Below, piece by piece: positions 19,099 through 22,044 of a stretch of 22,044 nt of DNA; the stretch's first letter is position 1, and each line of letters begins with the position of its first letter. Under the pieces are notes generated by a model. That model did not search any database and was not told the origin of the DNA. It saw only the letters and a list, made by a program, of their open reading frames with translations. A program made the translations under genes and the position numbers. This DNA comes from Saccoglossus kowalevskii (lineage: Eukaryota > Hemichordata > Enteropneusta > Harrimaniidae): the NCBI RefSeq assembly GCF_000003605.2, contig NW_003155746.1, forward strand, positions 77,481 through 99,524, written 5' to 3'.

Positions 19099-19283
19099 CT
19101 AGTCTTCTAGGTCTAGATCATCTAGTTCTTCGTCTAATTCTGCGTCAAATAATTGTTCGTCAACCGCTACATCATCTGTAAATAATTGTTCATCGATTTG
19201 CACACCGTCCAACGACGGATCTTCAACTGGCGTCGATGATGACGGAGGTAAGGCAGCAGCTTCATCTAATTTATTATTTTCCT
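19099..19283 (-). CDS. ZC3H15: ZC3H15-like (DFRP1) terminal coding exon
   Basis: Acceptor TTATTTTCAG, then two bases that complete a Glu codon, then 60 codons and TAG. The acidic C-terminus (VDEQLFDAELDEEL, ending DDLDLED) matches the human ZC3H15 end (VDENLFTGEDLDELEEEL, ending NTLDLEE). ZC3H15 binds and stabilises the GTPase DRG1 and associates with translating ribosomes. The zinc fingers and DFRP domain lie upstream, off the window. The DEQLF motif occurs twice here, against one DENLF in the human protein as I remember it. Confidence 0.85.
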
Positions 19284-20902
19284 CTGAAAATAAAGCATAT
19301 GTTAAATTATTATACATCTGTCACCGTAATGCTATAACTTACAGTGTGCAATAATTTTGTGGTATTGCACTGGGTATTTTCATTCTACCATATAAGGAAA
19401 TGCAAATTCCAAATATGAAATGATTACGCACATAAGCGTTCTGTAATGATAAAAACAAACATGGCTGCAACGAGGGTTTGACCGGACTCCACACAAACAA
19501 GTTCGTTGATTCTCTTCTAAACTTTTTGGATTTTGGTATTCCCATGATGTATCCTTGGAAGGGAAAGATGTATAATAATAAGGTTATTACGAGGATAACA
19601 CAAAGCATGCACTCAGACAGTAAGACGTCGCATTGACCTCCGCTGCACGTCAGTCAATGCTCCAGCTGTACTGTCTTCATGCCTACTTCGAGATATCCTT
19701 GTAATAACCTAATATTATTATACATTTAGTTTTTACCAGTATGCTGAATATTACTTTTATTTACATTCTTTCAAAACATATATGTATATGCATTTCATCA
19801 AGCGTTTGCTTTTATTTGAGCAGTCATACATTTCGAATTTATGCATCATACTTTTTGAAATAGGCATCACAAACACTTGTAATTGACAGTAAATAAAATA
19901 CCCCAAAATTTCAATATAGTGTATTGGTCTTACTTTTGTTGAGAATGAAATCAGTGCTTGATATAAAACAACGAATATTACAATTAGGTTTTGTAACTTA
20001 CTTGACGTATTACAAATATTGACGATGATGAGCACAAAATCAATCATTAGTTTGTTGCAATATACAAGTGAAATTTAACTTATCATAAGGGAATGATTTG
20101 AGGGAACCGAAAAAAATGATATCGGCCATGTTTTGAGTTGACCTAAAACTGTGTCCTTTACTCTGACATGTCAAGTTGGTCCTGAACTGAGAGTACCAAG
20201 GAAGGATCTAAAACACAATTGCACTAGTTTGATTTATCTATTTTCCCAGCACTACAAATAAAACAATATACACTGGAATCAGCCTTTCTGAGTATACTCA
20301 ATGACGTGGTGAATCACTAGGCCAAAAAAAAAAATTTTTTTTTTGCCTTCAGCGACTGACCGAAAAACATCTGGTCACGTTTTTTTTGTTTGTTTTTTTT
20401 AATAGGCCCAAATATTAAAAACTCTCCATTTTAAGCAGTAAAAAAGTGTTTCCTTTAAAAATTAACGTTGCTTGATCCCAAGGGTCCGGGGGGTGGGGGG
20501 ATAAGGTTGATCTGTATTTAAATACAAAAGACTGAAAGAAACACTTTGATTTTTGTGTTTAATATCTAGCATGCGTTTGATTGATTCCCATATACCTTGG
20601 CTATTTACGACACCCTTAGTTTTCACAAGTTAAAAAAAAAAAAAAAAAAAAATCTGGTGGACCGACCCAATTTTTCAATTTTCCGACTTGAGGGCGAAAT
20701 GAGAACTGTGTTATCAATGATTGGCTGTCTCCATGACTTCAGTACAATACCATGGGAATATGCACACACAGACTGACCATTAGGCAAGTCCTGCTGACAA
20801 CACTTTAGGCCGATTCACTAGTCTATTATTCATAGATATTTCAAAGTCTCACAATCATGAACGCCATCTAGGCTAAACACAATAATAATGCTGCAAACTT
20901 AC
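19284..20902 (-). other. ZC3H15 last intron (1.62 kb)
   Basis: Contains the foldback element copy 2 directly upstream of the acceptor. Poly-A/poly-T runs at 20324-20344 and 20631-20651 and a G-rich tract near 20486-20501 lie further upstream. Short GACCGACC-like repeats flank the homopolymers. No exon is detected. Confidence 0.75.
19306..19725 (-). mobile_element. Foldback element, copy 2 (abuts the ZC3H15 3' splice site)
   Basis: Inverted relative to copy 1. The hairpin (about 19578-19713) starts AGGTTATTACAAGG on the minus strand. The tail includes CCAAAATCCAAAAAGTTTAG, shared with copy 1, and ends ACGGTGACAGATGTATAATA. The direct repeat ATTATTATACAT (19306-19317 and 19714-19725) flanks it. 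Its end is about 22 nt from the acceptor at 19284. Inner GCATTGAC/GTCAATGC arms extend the hairpin tip. Confidence 0.75.
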
Positions 20903-21050
20903 CTTCTTGATTCGATGGTTGTGATGTATTAATATTTTTATCTATATTATTCGTTAATTGTTGAGATTTTCTGGATGTGATGCCGCTACTATCAGCTTGT
21001 GTGGCCGAGGCAGCAAGGGCTTCTAAAGTTAACTCTACAGCTTCGACATC
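20903..21050 (-). CDS. ZC3H15: ZC3H15-like penultimate coding exon
   Basis: 148 nt between acceptor TTGTTGTTGCAG and donor GTAAGT, phase 0 in and phase 1 out. It joins the last exon without a stop. It encodes DVEAVELTLEALAASATQAD followed by a polar, low-complexity stretch (SRKSQQLTNN, NTSQPSNQE). DVEAVELTLEAL aligns with DVDETGITVASL of human ZC3H15. The preceding exon is beyond the right edge. Confidence 0.75.
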
Positions 21051-21079
21051 CTGCAACAACAAAACATGCATCCAAAGAT

Positions 21080-21164
21080 TATGACCATATTTTCTTCATT
21101 ACGATTTCTAGTTTGCAATAATATAAAAATTGATTGCAGTTGTTCAAGAAAAATATGGTCACAA
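21080..21164. repeat. Small foldback repeat (85 bp)
   Basis: TATGACCATATTTTCTT at the left pairs with AAGAAAAATATGGTCACA at the right, about 15 bp of stem with one bulge. It may be a MITE remnant; no clear target duplication was identified. Confidence 0.5.
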
Positions 21165-21677
21165 TTCTTTCAATTGTGGTAACCATTGTTTCTACATGGA
21201 ATTTAATTTTTGCAAAGTGACAAATAATTCATCATTTTTTTTTTTATGAGCTACAGTTTCTGTTTTTGCTTGTTTTTTGTTTTTGTTTTTTAATTTAGGG
21301 TAATTAATATGCATAGATTTCAATCAAACAGGACTGTGCATGGTCCTAGATCAACTATGTACAAAGTTTTATTAAAATTTAACATAGTTGTGTTATGAGC
21401 TATCGGTGGAACACACGCACAGACTGTGTGATAACAATGACTCCAATTGTGTGCTATAAAATGTTCATGCCCCTTTGATAAATAAGATACGATCAGTTTA
21501 GAAGACACTGTTTCCATGGCAACACAGATCACTTAAACCAAGTCATTGTCAATGATGGAGTTTGTATTTGACTGAATTGCCTTGTGAGAACACAAAATTA
21601 ACGAATTGACAGAAATTTTGATGAATTTTCAATATTAAAATGCAGTGTTCTCCCCAGCATTCAATTTGTGTGCGGGG

Positions 21678-21750
21678 CCCGCCACGCTGCTTTCCCTGCC
21701 TGCCACTGTGGTCCTGAGCCGCCACGGTGATTAGTAAGACCGCCACAGTG
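21678..21750. repeat. GCCAC-rich irregular repeat block
   Basis: Four GCCACNSTG-like blocks occur at roughly 20-25 bp spacing. The block is GC-rich in an AT-rich intron, suggesting an inserted repeat. Its identity is unknown. Confidence 0.4.
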
Positions 21751-22044
21751 CTTTTTTCATTGTTCATCCTGTGAACTGTATTACGAAATATAGAAAGAAA
21801 TACGTAGCTATCAGGGATCTTGCCACGCTTCCGACCAGGACTATTGTCCGACGTACCGACCGACACGCATCCTGCCAGTCGTGGATTATAATTTGTAATC
21901 AATAGACATAGTCGCACGATGTGGTAATGGCTTATAAACAATACAAGTTAATTTTGTAAAATTAGCACCTCTTTGTTCGTAAGTAAATACTTTGACGATC
22001 GACGCAGTCTTTAGATTGAAAGCTAACATTTTGCAAAATCAATT

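Larger units (their letters stand above)
21051..22044 (-). other. ZC3H15 upstream intron (partial)
   Basis: No USP or ZC3H15 coding similarity. It holds a small inverted repeat (21080-21164) and a GCCAC-rich block (21678-21750) next to TTCTCCCCAGCATTCAATTT. The 130-codon minus-strand ORF at 21549-21941 spans this repeat and has no recognisable domain. Confidence 0.65.

Noticed and set aside
21549-21941. 130-codon minus-strand ORF
   Set aside because: It overlaps the GCCAC-rich repeat block, has no ZC3H15 similarity, and no splice sites in matching phase were found.

Overview
The window is eukaryotic nuclear DNA: AT-rich, with short exons bounded by consensus GT-AG splice sites, large introns packed with tandem and foldback repeats, and homopolymer runs. 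Protein similarity and the repeat landscape suggest a non-vertebrate animal, probably a marine invertebrate; I cannot name the phylum. Both genes lie on the minus strand, head to tail, so they read right to left.

Gene 1 (82-14116, minus) is the 5' part of a USP37-type ubiquitin-specific protease. I reconstructed twelve exons, including a 50-nt microexon (11333-11382), joining in one open frame of 560 codons plus two bases. They encode the N-terminal PH-like domain, a disordered linker with CDK sites and a KEN box, the catalytic Cys box, the DAHEFL box, two CxxC zinc-ribbon knuckles and the LHLKRY segment. The UIM insert and catalytic His box should lie beyond the left edge. The promoter (about 14117-14391) carries E2F, YY1 and AP-1-like sites and is bounded upstream by nested MITEs.

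Gene 2 (19099 to beyond the right edge, minus) is the 3' end of a ZC3H15 (DFRP1)-like gene: two coding exons, the stop codon and a nearby AATAAA signal. The 4.9 kb between the genes holds only transposon debris that I can recognise.

The repeats are the unusual part. A 35-bp minisatellite (9071-9398) begins at the 3' end of USP37 exon 5 and copies the exon end plus its 5' splice site eight extra times. A 53-bp minisatellite (7222-8391, 22 units) with higher-order periodicity fills most of intron 6. A foldback element occurs twice in opposite orientation, once in USP37 intron 7 and once abutting the last 3' splice site of ZC3H15. Several MITEs show target duplications (TTA/TAA, TA, TTAA). An overlapping double hairpin lies in intron 9. 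No tRNA, rRNA, CRISPR array or prokaryotic feature was seen. The two genes have no direct functional link: one is a cell-cycle deubiquitinase, the other a translation-linked DRG1 partner.
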